Shown here: positions 27,968 through 36,916 of the stretch, in pieces
Position numbering within the stretch: the stretch's first letter is position 1
Layout: each line of letters opens with the position of its first letter
Assembly: GCF_017745275.1 (NCBI RefSeq)
Contig: NZ_JAGHZS010000003.1
Location: forward strand, 180,693 to 244,692
Length of the DNA: 64,000 bases
Direction of reading: 5' to 3'
Source of the DNA: Chitinophaga sp.
Lineage (GTDB): Bacteria > Bacteroidota > Bacteroidia > Chitinophagales > Chitinophagaceae
Notes under the pieces: model-generated
What the model was told of the DNA's origin: nothing
What the model saw: the letters and a program-made list of their open reading frames with translations, nothing else
Databases searched by the model: none
Made by a program: the position numbers and the translations under genes

Positions 27968-29689
27968 ATGGATAATTTAAGTGCAGATATAAAAAAGCTC
28001 CCCCGTCAATTTCTCCCCGAAACTTTCACGGTAACTACCTGGGATGCGCTACAGCCCTATTTTGAAACCCTGCAGCAAAGACCCATCAACAACGTTGCTG
28101 ACCTGGAGAAGTGGTTGAAAGATATGAGTGAACTGGAAGCAGTAATCAGCGAAGATGCCTGCTGGCGCCAAATTCGCATGACCTGCGATACCAACAACAA
28201 AGAACTGGAAGAAGCATTTACTTACTTCTGCATGGAAATTCAGCCGAAGTTGCAGCCCTATACAGATGCACTCAATAAAAAATTGCTCGACAGCCCCTTC
28301 CGCAAAGAACTGGACCAGGATCTTTATAAAACCTACCTCCGCAATGTGGAAAAACAGGTGAAACTTTTCCGGGAAGAGAATATTCCCCTGCAGGCAGAAC
28401 TGAGTGTAATGGCGCAGCAGTACGGTGTTATATCCGGTAAAATGAGCATTATTGTAAAAGACCAGGAATATACCCTGCAGCAGGCAGCCAAGTTCCTGGA
28501 AAATAGCGACCGCGCGCTGAGGGAAGAGGTATTCACGAAAACGGCTGCACGTCGTTTGGAAGACAGAAAAGCATTAGACGACCTGTATACCGGACTGGTG
28601 GTGAAACGCGACCAGGTAGCCAAAAATGCAGGCTTCGCCAATTACCGCGATTATAAATTTGAAGAACTGGGTCGCTTCGACTATACCAAAGAAGATGCAT
28701 TTCAGTTCCACGCTGCTATCAAAGCGCATATTGTACCACTGGTGCAGCAAATCCTGGAAAAACAAAAAGAGAAATTACAACTTGATACCCTGAAGCCCTG
28801 GGATACAGAAGCAGAGCCGGTAGGCGTGAAACCACTGGAACCTTTCCAAACGGGTGATGAGCTGGTAAATAAAGCCATTACTACCTTTGATGAGCTGGGT
28901 CCTTTCTTTGGTAACTGCCTCCGCGTGATGAAACAAATGGGCCGCCTGGACCTTGAAAGCCGTAAGGGTAAAGCACCCGGTGGTTACAACTGCCCGCTGG
29001 CGGAAACCGGTGTGCCCTTCATCTTCATGAATGCTGCTGGTCAAATGAAAGACCTTACTACCATGGTACATGAAGGTGGCCATGCCGTACACTCTTTCCT
29101 GAGCCATCATTTGTCGCTCAGCGCTTTCAAAGAGTACCCGATGGAAATCGCAGAAGTGGCCAGCATGAGCATGGAACTGTTTACCATGGATCATTGGAAC
29201 ATTTTCTTCGATGATGCCACCCAACTGCGTCGTGCACGTTTGCAACAATTGGAACGCGCTATCACTATCTTCCCGTGGATTGCTACCATCGACAAATTCC
29301 AGCACTGGGTATACGAACATCCGCAACATACTACAGAAGAACGTACTGCTAAATGGCTTGAAATTTTGAACGAATTCTCGCCTGCAGTGGTTGATTGGAG
29401 CGGTAACGAGGATTATCGTGCTATCACATGGCAGAAACAACTGCACCTGTTTGAAGTACCGTTTTATTACATTGAATACGGTATTGCACAGCTAGGGGCT
29501 ATTGCAATGTGGAAACAATATAAAGAGAATAAAACACAAGCCCTGAATAACTACGTACAGGCGTTGAGTTTAGGTAATACTAAAACGCTTCCTGAATTGT
29601 ACAAAGCAGCAGGTATTAAGTTTGACTTCTCCCCTGCATACGTAAAAGAACTGGCTGATTTTGTTAAAGCAGAAATAGAGAAAATATAA
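27968..29689 (+). CDS. M3-family oligoendopeptidase
   Basis: The 573-aa cytoplasmic zinc metallopeptidase has the HExxH motif in MVHEGGHAVHSF (about residue 365) and the third zinc ligand in EIAEVASMSMELF some 28 residues later, with the M3 C-terminal YIEYGIAQLGAIAMW block. It belongs to the oligoendopeptidase F group that cleaves short peptides and helps recycle amino acids. Length is normal and there is no signal peptide. It converges with the Zur-like gene across long hairpin C. Confidence 0.95.
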   Translation: MDNLSADIKKLPRQFLPETFTVTTWDALQPYFETLQQRPINNVADLEKWLKDMSELEAVISEDACWRQIRMTCDTNNKELEEAFTYFCMEIQPKLQPYTDALNKKLLDSPFRKELDQDLYKTYLRNVEKQVKLFREENIPLQAELSVMAQQYGVISGKMSIIVKDQEYTLQQAAKFLENSDRALREEVFTKTAARRLEDRKALDDLYTGLVVKRDQVAKNAGFANYRDYKFEELGRFDYTKEDAFQFHAAIKAHIVPLVQQILEKQKEKLQLDTLKPWDTEAEPVGVKPLEPFQTGDELVNKAITTFDELGPFFGNCLRVMKQMGRLDLESRKGKAPGGYNCPLAETGVPFIFMNAAGQMKDLTTMVHEGGHAVHSFLSHHLSLSAFKEYPMEIAEVASMSMELFTMDHWNIFFDDATQLRRARLQQLERAITIFPWIATIDKFQHWVYEHPQHTTEERTAKWLEILNEFSPAVVDWSGNEDYRAITWQKQLHLFEVPFYYIEYGIAQLGAIAMWKQYKENKTQALNNYVQALSLGNTKTLPELYKAAGIKFDFSPAYVKELADFVKAEIEKI

Positions 29690-29696
29690 CTGGAGA

Positions 29697-29824
29697 AGCA
29701 GAAAGCGAAAAGCATAAAGCAAAAAGCTACTAAAGCGAATGATCAAAGCGAGTATTGAAAATTACTTATCCGCTCTGATCATTCGCTTTAGTAGCTTTTT
29801 GCTTTATGCTTTTCGCTTTCTGCT
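29697..29824. repeat. Long heptad hairpin C between convergent genes
   Basis: Arms of 54 nt (29697-29750 and 29771-29824) differ at one position and enclose a 20-nt loop, making this the longest stem in the window. The outer part is heptads (GCAGAAA, GCGAAAA, GCATAAA, GCAAAAA). The centre reads GCGAGTATT...TTACTTATCCG. The left arm begins 7 nt after one stop codon, and the right arm ends directly against the other. Confidence 0.9.
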
Positions 29825-30259
29825 CTACTTACATGTTTTACATACCCCACTTACTACTACTTCTACATTGTGTGCCGCATAGCCTTTAGGGAGATGTATT
29901 TGCGGAATGTCAGTATCATCTAAACAGATGGTGTTCCCGCACTCTTCACATTTGAAATGTATATGATGATCGTGGTGGTGGTGCTCAGAGCATTCCGACT
30001 TGCACACGGCGTAGCGTACGGAAGTATCTGTAGTCGGTATTTTATGAATGATGCCTTTATCGAGGAATGTTTGCAGGGTACGATATACGGTTACGCGGTC
30101 AAATGATTTGCCCGCGAGTTTTTCGAAATCGCTGTGTTCCAGCGCACCATTACTTTTCATGAACAGCTCCAGGATTTTAGTCCTGGTTTCTGTTACGCTC
30201 AGCTTACTATCACGTAGAAGACTGCCGATTCGTTCTGTAATTTGTTGTTTAGTCCCCAT
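29825..30259 (-). CDS. zur: Fur-family metalloregulator, probably Zur
   Basis: The 144-aa protein has an N-terminal winged helix (residues ~10-85, FDRVTVYRTLQTFLDKGIIHK is the recognition region) and a C-terminal metal-binding dimer domain with CEEC and CKTC pairs for structural zinc and a His-rich stretch (SEHHHHDHHIHF). Fur proteins repress metal-uptake genes when the metal is bound. I favour Zur over Fur or PerR because the facing genes encode MerC, a COG0523 zinc-chaperone-type GTPase and a TonB receptor, and a perfect 23-bp dyad sits in their promoter. It follows a SCO gene by 14 nt, so the two are co-transcribed. Confidence 0.85.
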   Translation of the reverse strand: MGTKQQITERIGSLLRDSKLSVTETRTKILELFMKSNGALEHSDFEKLAGKSFDRVTVYRTLQTFLDKGIIHKIPTTDTSVRYAVCKSECSEHHHHDHHIHFKCEECGNTICLDDTDIPQIHLPKGYAAHNVEVVVSGVCKTCK

Positions 30260-30273
30260 GATGAAAAAAAAGT

Positions 30274-30900
30274 TTATTCTTCCATTAAACGGTCTATGTC
30301 TGCAATCAGTTTTTCTACATCTTTTTGTTTGGTGCCTTCATAGAGGCCGCGTACCTGGCCGGTTTTATCTACCAGTGCAAACCATTGTGTATGCACAAAG
30401 TCTTCTTCTCCTGTGTATACGCCGTCATCTACGAGGTAGCCTTGTCTGGCTAACCGGTATAGTTGCTTTTTATCGCCGGTAAGAAACCACCAGTTTTTTT
30501 CATCTGCACCATGTTTGGCAGCATACGCTTTTAAAACGGGTACGCTGTCGTGGTCCGGATCTACGGTGTGCGACAGGATCAGGAAGTTAGGTTTATCTTT
30601 ATATTTCGCGTACACCTTATCCATATTGGCATTCATCTTCGGACAAATACCGGTGCAGGTAGTGAAAAAGAATTCAGATACATAAATCTTACCAGCTACA
30701 TCCGCTTTTGCTTTGGTGTTGCCATTCTGATCTGTAAAAGAAAACCCAGGTACGGTGTGGCCTGGTGCTCCCAGGATCGGCAGTTTCTCTTTTCCGATAA
30801 AGGAACCTGTCTGGTCCTTGATCACATAAGCCGAGTAGGCGAGGAATCCCACGCTCAGTACTATAAAAAATGCGGTAAGTATAATTGCTTTCTTCGACAT
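30274..30900 (-). CDS. SCO1/SenC family protein
   Basis: The 208-aa thioredoxin-fold protein has a single N-terminal membrane anchor (MSKKAIILTAFFIVLSVGFLAYSAY) and faces the periplasm. The copper/redox motif CTGIC (CxxxC) and a downstream His (SHTVDPDHDS region) are present. SCO proteins deliver copper to the CuA site of cytochrome oxidase or act as thiol-disulfide agents. The start at MSKKA is chosen since 30 upstream codons would include the promoter region; a TACCTTTG -7 element lies at 30929-30936 on the minus strand. Its place upstream of the Zur-like gene is unusual. A second SCO lies in the oxidase operon. Confidence 0.92.
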   Translation of the reverse strand: MSKKAIILTAFFIVLSVGFLAYSAYVIKDQTGSFIGKEKLPILGAPGHTVPGFSFTDQNGNTKAKADVAGKIYVSEFFFTTCTGICPKMNANMDKVYAKYKDKPNFLILSHTVDPDHDSVPVLKAYAAKHGADEKNWWFLTGDKKQLYRLARQGYLVDDGVYTGEEDFVHTQWFALVDKTGQVRGLYEGTKQKDVEKLIADIDRLMEE

Positions 30901-31045
30901 AGGTATAATCCCAGTTTTATTCGATATACAAAGGTAGTACATAGTTGACAGATGCCCAGCGATGGACTTCTTGTCTGCCTTTTTTAACACGAATGCAACA
31001 TTTTATAATTATTAAAATTAATTATCTGTTTAAATCGGCAAATTT

Positions 31046-31068
31046 AATTTGCAACATTGTTGCAAATT
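31046..31068. promoter_or_regulatory. Perfect 10-3-10 dyad: putative Zur operator
   Basis: AATTTGCAAC-ATT-GTTGCAAATT is a perfect palindrome. It covers the TTG (-33) element of the merC promoter, so a bound repressor would block transcription. The size fits Fur-family sites, and the gene for a Fur-family protein lies 0.8 kb away. Confidence 0.8.
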
Positions 31069-31080
31069 TATGTAGTTTTG
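31049..31080 (+). promoter_or_regulatory. Predicted promoter of the merC-COG0523 operon
   Basis: TTG (31049-31051), a 21-nt spacer and TAGTTTTG (31073-31080) match the Bacteroidota consensus exactly. The leader to the merC ATG is about 15 nt. Confidence 0.7.
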
Positions 31081-31101
31081 TTGGCATAGAAAAACGGGGA
31101 C

Positions 31102-31521
31102 ATGGAAAGTAACATTTTGAAACGGATGAGCCTGGACACGGTAGGTATTGGTGCCTCTCTGGCTTGTGCAATACATTGTGCATTATTACCCTTGCTGATC
31201 ACCGTGCTTCCTTTGTTAGGGACGCATATTTTAGAGAACGAAAATTTAGAATACGGGTTGCTGGCATTTTCCTTTGGAATAGGTTGCCTGGCATTGGGAC
31301 GTGGTTATATCAGGCATCATCGCCGTATGGCTCCCCTGCTCATCTTCACCGGCGGTTTTGCGTTGCTGCTGGCCGGACATTTCGGTATAGCAGGTGGTTA
31401 TTGGGAGCCAACCATTATTTTCCTGGGAGCGGCCGGTGTTACCGGTGCACATTTGTTAAACCTGCGTCGCTGTAGGGAATGCACCGTTCCTAAACACATA
31501 CATACCGAAAGGGGCCGCTAA
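31102..31521 (+). CDS. MerC-domain membrane protein
   Basis: The 139-aa inner-membrane protein has four predicted helices. The metal-binding motif CAIHC lies in the first (SLACAIHCALLPLLITVLPLLG), as in MerC of mercury-resistance operons, and an RRCREC-KHIH Cys/His-containing tail ends the protein. Chromosomal MerC homologues in Bacteroidota are often near zinc-regulated genes. With a Zur-type dyad in its promoter and a COG0523 GTPase behind it, a role in zinc uptake or handling is more likely than mercury transport; that is inference. No merA, merP or merR is present. Confidence 0.9.
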   Translation: MESNILKRMSLDTVGIGASLACAIHCALLPLLITVLPLLGTHILENENLEYGLLAFSFGIGCLALGRGYIRHHRRMAPLLIFTGGFALLLAGHFGIAGGYWEPTIIFLGAAGVTGAHLLNLRRCRECTVPKHIHTERGR

Positions 31522-31626
31522 TAATCATCTTCATTAAGTATTCACCTGGTAACAATAACGGATATACGTTTTTACATTAAAACAGTTTTCTTCGTCAACA
31601 TCTCCCAACACAAGAATATCTCACAT

Positions 31627-32811
31627 ATGGAAAAATTACCTGTTACGGTGCTGAGTGGCTTCCTCGGCGCGGGCAAGACTACTTTGCTCAATCACGTGCT
31701 GCATAACCGCGAAAATTTGCGGGTAGCCGTTATCGTGAACGACATGAGTGAAGTGAACATAGATGCACAACTGGTCAGAAATGAAAACACCCTGCACAAA
31801 ACGGAAGAGCGACTGGTGGAGATGAGCAATGGCTGTATTTGTTGCACCTTACGGGAAGACCTGTTGAAAGAAGTAGCCCTGCTGGCAGCTGAAAAACGCT
31901 TCGATTATTTGTTAATAGAATCTACCGGGATATCTGAACCAATACCAGTGGCACAAACCTTTTGCTACCAGGATGCCGCTAATAATATTGACCTTACCAC
32001 CGTTAGCCGGTTGGATACAATGGTGACGGTAGTGGACGCCTTTAATTTTATTAATGATTATAGCAGTGTTGAGCGCCTGCAGGAAAGAGCACTTACTGAT
32101 GACGCCGCAGATCAGCGCACTATTGTGAACCTGCTTACAGACCAGGTGGAATTTGCCAACGTGATAGTGCTGAATAAATGTGACCTGGTAAGTCAACAAC
32201 AACTGGGGAGCCTGAAAGCCGTGCTACGGAAACTCAATGCGCAGGCAAAGATTATTGAGGCTATAGAAGGACAGGTACCTTTGAAAGAAATCCTCCACAC
32301 CGGTTTGTTTGACTTTGATACCACTTCGCAAAGTGCCGGCTGGCAAGCGGAACTGGAACAGGAGCATACACCTGAAACACTGGAATATGGCATCTCTTCT
32401 TTTGTATATCGCAGCCGTAAACCCTTTCATCCTGAACGATTCTGGATGTATATCAATGAGCACTGGCCTGGAAATATCATCCGAAGCAAAGGATTATTCT
32501 GGTTGGCCTCCCGCCCGGATATTGCTGTCAACTGGAGCCAGGCTGGTGGATCACTCCGCGCGGAGAAAGCAGGCTATTGGTGGTGTGCTATTCCCAGGGA
32601 GCAGTGGAGGCTGGACCCCGAAACATCTGCACTCATCGCCAGCAGGTGGGATCCGCAATTTGCTGATCGTTACAATGAATTAGTCATCATTGGCCAGGAC
32701 CTTTCCGAAAGAGATATTATCCGCCACCTCGATAGCTGCTTATGCACCGCCGCGGAAATTACCGGTATGAATAATGGCCATGTTTTTAAAGATCCTTTTC
32801 CTGATATTTAG
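31627..32811 (+). CDS. COG0523/CobW-family GTPase (zinc metallochaperone type)
   Basis: The 394-aa protein has a G3E GTPase domain with Walker [16 protein letters not shown], the metal-binding CxCC motif CICCTLRED at about residues 74-82, ESTGISEP (G3 region), and NKCD for guanine. The CobW_C domain follows at about 255-370. Such proteins hand zinc to client enzymes under zinc starvation, and many are Zur-regulated (ZNG1/YeiR/ZigA types). It lies 105 nt after merC with no terminator between, so it should share the Zur-controlled promoter. The client is unknown. Confidence 0.93.
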   Translation: MEKLPVTVLSGFLGAGKTTLLNHVLHNRENLRVAVIVNDMSEVNIDAQLVRNENTLHKTEERLVEMSNGCICCTLREDLLKEVALLAAEKRFDYLLIESTGISEPIPVAQTFCYQDAANNIDLTTVSRLDTMVTVVDAFNFINDYSSVERLQERALTDDAADQRTIVNLLTDQVEFANVIVLNKCDLVSQQQLGSLKAVLRKLNAQAKIIEAIEGQVPLKEILHTGLFDFDTTSQSAGWQAELEQEHTPETLEYGISSFVYRSRKPFHPERFWMYINEHWPGNIIRSKGLFWLASRPDIAVNWSQAGGSLRAEKAGYWWCAIPREQWRLDPETSALIASRWDPQFADRYNELVIIGQDLSERDIIRHLDSCLCTAAEITGMNNGHVFKDPFPDI

Positions 32812-32942
32812 GCTAGACTAAAAAATAATTTAGACAAGTGTTAAAATAAAATATAGTTTTGTTGAGAATTAACAGCTCGGAAGTGTGCTTATTGTTACTA
32901 TCCAGGAAGCCCGTACTGTACTAACCTACATTTATTACACAC

Positions 32943-35405
32943 ATGAAATATTTATCTACATTACTATTTTTACTATTTATCACCATACTTACTTACGCCC
33001 AACAAGGCGCCCTGAAAGGAGTTGTTACGAATAAGAATCGCAAGCCGGTGCAATTTGCCACCATTGCTATAAAAACACTGCACTCCGGTGCCACAACGGA
33101 TCAACAGGGTGCTTTCAGTATCCGGAATATTCCTCCCGGCAGCTACGATGTTATCATTTCTATGATAGGTTATCAATCAGTAGTACAACGGGAAACAATT
33201 GTAGCGGGGCAAACCACCAACATTCGCATCTCCCTGGAAGAAGATCTATCAAAACTCAATGAAGTAGTAGTAACGGGCGTTTCCCGCGCCACTGCCGCCC
33301 GGAAAAATCCTATACCCGTTGCCGTTATAGGGAAGAGAGAGATGAATATGAATGTGAATAATAACCTCATCGACGCTATCGTAAAAGGTATACCTGGTGT
33401 GAGCGCTGTGACTACCGGCCCTAATATCTCCAAACCATTTATTCGCGGCCTGGGCTACAATCGCGTACTCACCTTATTTGATGGCGTACGACAGGAAGGC
33501 CAGCAGTGGGGGGATGAACATGGTATTGAGATTGATCAGTACGGTGTATCCCGGGCAGAAGTGGTGAAAGGCCCTGCCAGCCTTACCTATGGCTCTGATG
33601 CGCTGGCAGGTGTAATTAACATGATGCCGGATATCCCTGAAATAGCCCCCCGGAAATTACACGGCAGCTTCCTCACGGATTATCACAGTAACAACGGCAT
33701 GATAGGCACTTCCATTGGATTAGCCTACGGCAGCAACGACTGGAAATATGTGTTTCGGGCTACTGCAAAAACAGCACATAATTATCAGAATAAAATAGAT
33801 GGATACGTGTATGGCACGGCTTTTAAAGAATATAATTTAACCGCACTGGCACGCGTGGATAAATCCTGGGGATACTCGCAGTTTGGCGCCACCCTATATG
33901 ATAATACGCAGGAAATACCGGATGGTAGCAGGGATTCGCTTACACGCCGATTTACGAAACAGGTAAGGGAAGATGATGATATCAAGGATCGTCCGATGGT
34001 ACCAGATCGTGCATTACGTTCTTACTCCATTAATCCATTGCATCAGCATATACAGCATTACCGGATGTATAACCGTACCAAATGGAATATTGGTAACGGT
34101 GATATCAATACTATGTTGGGTGTACAGCAGAGTATACGCCGCGAGTTTAATCACCCGGAAATGCCGGCACAGCCTGGATTGTACGTAGTACTCAATACTT
34201 TGAATTATGATGTCCGCTATAATTTACCGGAGATGAGTGGTGTGGAAACAACGGTGGGCGTTAACGGCATGTACCAGTCCAATAAAAGCAGGAATGGAAC
34301 TGATTTTCCTATTCCTGATTACCAGTTATTTGATATAGGTGGATTTTTCTTTGCAAAAAAATCATTCGGGAAGGTAGATGTATCGGGTGGTATACGCTAT
34401 GATAACCGTAGTATTCGCTGGAATGATTTTTATGTGGGGCCTGATAAACAAAACAATTTTGAGCAACATGTATTACCCCCGGATACTGCAGGGGCCCGTT
34501 TGCAGTTTCCCCGGTTTAAGCATAGCTATACAGGTATATCCGGTAGCGTGGGCGCTACCTGGAATATCAGCGAACGTATATTGGTGAAAGCCAATATTGC
34601 CCGCGGATACCGGGCGCCGAATATTACAGAAATTGGTTCCAACGGGCTTGATCCGGGAGCACATATTGTATATCTCGGTAACCGTAGTTTTAAGCCGGAG
34701 TTTAGTTTACAGGAAGATATCGGGATACAGGCCTGGTTACCGGATATGGATATCAGTGCAGAATTGTTTAACAATAATATTGATAACTATATCTATCAGG
34801 CAAAGCTATACGACAATAACGGCAACCCCGTAGTGATAGTACCAGGCAACGCTACCTATCGTTATCAACAATCTGCTGCGCGGTTATACGGTGCGGAGGT
34901 AAGTGTGAATCTTCATCCACGTGTGCTGAAATGGTTGACAATGAATAACAGTATCGCCTATACGCAGGGACGTAATCAGAATAAAGAACTGGTGGAGAAA
35001 CATGGGGATGATGCACGTTATCTCCCGTTTATACCGCCTACGCATATACGTAGCGAGCTGAAGGCTACCGCGCAAAAGACCCATGCTTGTTTTTCCAAAT
35101 CTTACGTACGCCTGGAAGCAGATGTGATAGCCGACCAGCCTCATTTTTACGGTGTGGATAATACGGAAACATTTACCCCCGGATATACGCTGTTGAATGT
35201 GGGCGCCGGTACAGGTATTTTAAATAAGAAGGGGAATACTATCTGTGAAGTATTTCTGCAACTGGATAATATATGGAATGTAGCTTATCAGGCTAATATG
35301 AACCGGTTGAAATACTTTGAGTACTACAACTCCTCTCCTAACGGGCACCTGGGGATTTATAATATGGGAAGAAACTTCAGCGCAAAAGTGATCGTACCAT
35401 TTTAA
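32943..35405 (+). CDS. TonB-dependent outer-membrane receptor, probable metal uptake
   Basis: The 820-aa protein has a signal peptide (MKYLSTLLFLLFITILTYA), a CarboxypepD_reg-like domain at about 22-100 (GVVTNKNRKPVQFATIAIK, GSYDVIISMIGYQ), a plug domain with TonB-box-like NEVVVTGVSRA and PFIRGLGYNRVLTLFDGVRQEG, then a 22-strand barrel ending NFSAKVIVPF with a terminal Phe. The plug includes QQWGDEHGIEID, with acidic and His residues suited to metal binding. It follows the MerC-COG0523 pair but has a TAGTTTTG -7 element of its own (32854-32861). Zinc is the likely substrate by context; siderophore or haem cannot be excluded. Confidence 0.9.
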   Translation: MKYLSTLLFLLFITILTYAQQGALKGVVTNKNRKPVQFATIAIKTLHSGATTDQQGAFSIRNIPPGSYDVIISMIGYQSVVQRETIVAGQTTNIRISLEEDLSKLNEVVVTGVSRATAARKNPIPVAVIGKREMNMNVNNNLIDAIVKGIPGVSAVTTGPNISKPFIRGLGYNRVLTLFDGVRQEGQQWGDEHGIEIDQYGVSRAEVVKGPASLTYGSDALAGVINMMPDIPEIAPRKLHGSFLTDYHSNNGMIGTSIGLAYGSNDWKYVFRATAKTAHNYQNKIDGYVYGTAFKEYNLTALARVDKSWGYSQFGATLYDNTQEIPDGSRDSLTRRFTKQVREDDDIKDRPMVPDRALRSYSINPLHQHIQHYRMYNRTKWNIGNGDINTMLGVQQSIRREFNHPEMPAQPGLYVVLNTLNYDVRYNLPEMSGVETTVGVNGMYQSNKSRNGTDFPIPDYQLFDIGGFFFAKKSFGKVDVSGGIRYDNRSIRWNDFYVGPDKQNNFEQHVLPPDTAGARLQFPRFKHSYTGISGSVGATWNISERILVKANIARGYRAPNITEIGSNGLDPGAHIVYLGNRSFKPEFSLQEDIGIQAWLPDMDISAELFNNNIDNYIYQAKLYDNNGNPVVIVPGNATYRYQQSAARLYGAEVSVNLHPRVLKWLTMNNSIAYTQGRNQNKELVEKHGDDARYLPFIPPTHIRSELKATAQKTHACFSKSYVRLEADVIADQPHFYGVDNTETFTPGYTLLNVGAGTGILNKKGNTICEVFLQLDNIWNVAYQANMNRLKYFEYYNSSPNGHLGIYNMGRNFSAKVIVPF

Positions 35406-35511
35406 AGCTGAAAGCATAAAGCGAAAAGCATAAAGCTATTGATGCGATTGACCAGGGCCTACCTTATTCGCATCAATAGCTTTATGCTTTTCGCTTTATG
35501 CTTTCAGCTTT
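35404..35511. repeat. Long heptad hairpin D between convergent genes
   Basis: A perfect 44-bp stem (35404-35447 and 35468-35511) encloses a 20-nt loop. The outer part is heptads GCTGAAA, GCATAAA, GCGAAAA, GCATAAA, with an inner GCTATTGATGCGA like hairpin A. It begins within the TAA stop of the receptor gene and ends 2 nt before the opposing stop codon. The loop lacks the GCGAGTATT core. Confidence 0.9.
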
Positions 35512-35513
35512 TA

Positions 35514-36182
35514 TTACCAGAGCTTGAGCCCCATTTTTATACCGATTTGCAGGCTGGGCAATACGCTGACCATTCTGCCATCGTTGAGGCTTAAGGTGTT
35601 GTCATCGAAATGATAGGTTTTATAATGATAGATTTTACTACGAATACCTACGCCAATAAAAGGATCCAGGATGAAGCGGTCTTTTGTGAACTGCCGGCCT
35701 ATCAGTAATTGTAATCCAACTACGCTTTTATCGCCGGAGTCAGTATAGGTAACGTTTTGGAAGGTATTATCGATGTTGGGATAGAATACTTTTTTAAAGA
35801 AGACCACCGGTTCAAAATAAGTACCGGCTGCGCTGTTGCCAGACATTTCCCTGGAAATAAGATAGAGGCGTGCACCAACGCGGAAGCCTAGTCCACGACC
35901 TTCAACAAATTGTTCTGTACTGATGTCAGGTTTTTTCTGTCCGAAGTCAATTTTTTTAGCCAGTACGTAGTCGGGGTAGTCTGTATAAATGCCACTGATA
36001 CCGAGTTCCAGGCTAAACTTATCAGACAATTCCTGTTCGAGGTAAATGTCCAGCTCATTAATCAATGTGGCTGGGTTTACCTTCAGGTAAGTATTTCTGC
36101 TCACTTTTTTCGGTGCCTCCTGTGCAAAAGATGCGAGGGCGAGCGAACAGGATAACCATAGTAATAGCAGTGTCTTTTTCAT
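35514..36182 (-). CDS. Outer-membrane beta-barrel protein of unknown function
   Basis: The 222-aa protein has a clear signal peptide (MKKTLLLLWLSCSLALASFA) followed by amphipathic beta strands (KVNPATLINELDIYLEQEL, SLELGISGIYTDY, LGFRVGARLYLISRE, VVGLQLLIGRQF, LDPFIGVGIRSKIYHY) and a terminal GIKMGLKLW with C-terminal Trp, typical of an 8-stranded barrel with DUF3575-like or OmpW-like architecture. The function is unknown. It lies 45 nt upstream of the purN start on the opposite side, and both are on the minus strand with purN first, so they may be co-transcribed. Confidence 0.8.
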   Translation of the reverse strand: MKKTLLLLWLSCSLALASFAQEAPKKVSRNTYLKVNPATLINELDIYLEQELSDKFSLELGISGIYTDYPDYVLAKKIDFGQKKPDISTEQFVEGRGLGFRVGARLYLISREMSGNSAAGTYFEPVVFFKKVFYPNIDNTFQNVTYTDSGDKSVVGLQLLIGRQFTKDRFILDPFIGVGIRSKIYHYKTYHFDDNTLSLNDGRMVSVLPSLQIGIKMGLKLW

Positions 36183-36227
36183 ACAGTTGTAAGGGTTAGA
36201 CTGGCTTTTAGATCTGGTAAGTCAGGC

Positions 36228-36797
36228 TTAAAGAGCGGACAATAATCGTTCCACAATTACCGGAAACCATTGATGCTCCAAGGCTTGCACCTTTTGCGCT
36301 ACGGTGATCGGTGTATCTTCCGGCGTGATAATGCAGCGTTCCTGCAGGATCGTTTCACCATCATCATACTTTTCGTTCACGAAGTGGATAGTAATGCCAC
36401 TTTCTTTTTCACCTGCGGCAATAACGGCTTCATGTACAAAGTGTCCGTACATGCCTTTACCACCAAACTTTGGCAACAGTGCCGGGTGTATATTAATGAT
36501 TCTGTCAGGAAAAGCCTGGACCAGGTTGGCGGGAATTTTCCATAAGAAGCCGGCCAATACCACGAGGTCGATCTGTTGGTCCTTTAATAGTAATACATAT
36601 TTATCTGAATGGAAGAAAGGTTCTTTTTCAATCAGGATACTGGGAATGCCTTCATGTTCGGCAATCTGTAAAACGCCTGCTCCTGCTTTGTTGCATACAA
36701 TGAGGGAAACCCTGCCTTTGTCTGAACCTCTGAAATGATCTATAATTTTCTGCGCGTTGCTACCTGCACCCGAAGCGAATATGGCGATATTTTTCAA
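36228..36797 (-). CDS. purN: Phosphoribosylglycinamide formyltransferase
   Basis: The 189-aa enzyme transfers formyl from 10-formyltetrahydrofolate to GAR in purine synthesis. The phosphate-binding start IFASGAGSNAQKI, the catalytic Asn-His in INIHPALLPKFGGKGMYG, and the catalytic Asp in NEKYDDGETI are all present. The length is that of the short PurN class. It precedes the barrel-protein gene on the minus strand. Certain call. Confidence 0.97.
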   Translation of the reverse strand: MKNIAIFASGAGSNAQKIIDHFRGSDKGRVSLIVCNKAGAGVLQIAEHEGIPSILIEKEPFFHSDKYVLLLKDQQIDLVVLAGFLWKIPANLVQAFPDRIINIHPALLPKFGGKGMYGHFVHEAVIAAGEKESGITIHFVNEKYDDGETILQERCIITPEDTPITVAQKVQALEHQWFPVIVERLLSAL

Positions 36798-36916
36798 CTA
36801 AATCTGTTTTAAAGGTGTAAAATTACGAATTCGGAATTACGATTCCGGATTTGTGGGTAAATAGATACACCCTGTCGCTTTTCTTCTTCATAATATATAT
36901 GGTGTTGCTCCTCTGG

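Noticed and set aside
30929-31068. Direct Zur control of the SCO-zur promoter by the same dyad
   Set aside because: The predicted -7 element of that promoter is more than 100 bp from the dyad, too far for simple blocking; no second dyad lies near it.
31102-31521. A mercury-resistance operon
   Set aside because: Only a MerC-domain protein is present; there is no merA, merP, merT or merR, and the regulator is of the Fur family.
16251-35511. CRISPR array or insertion sequences as an explanation of the repeated AAAGC-type sequences
   Set aside because: The repeats are 7 nt, degenerate and without unique spacers, and no cas or transposase genes are present; each unit is a self-complementary hairpin.
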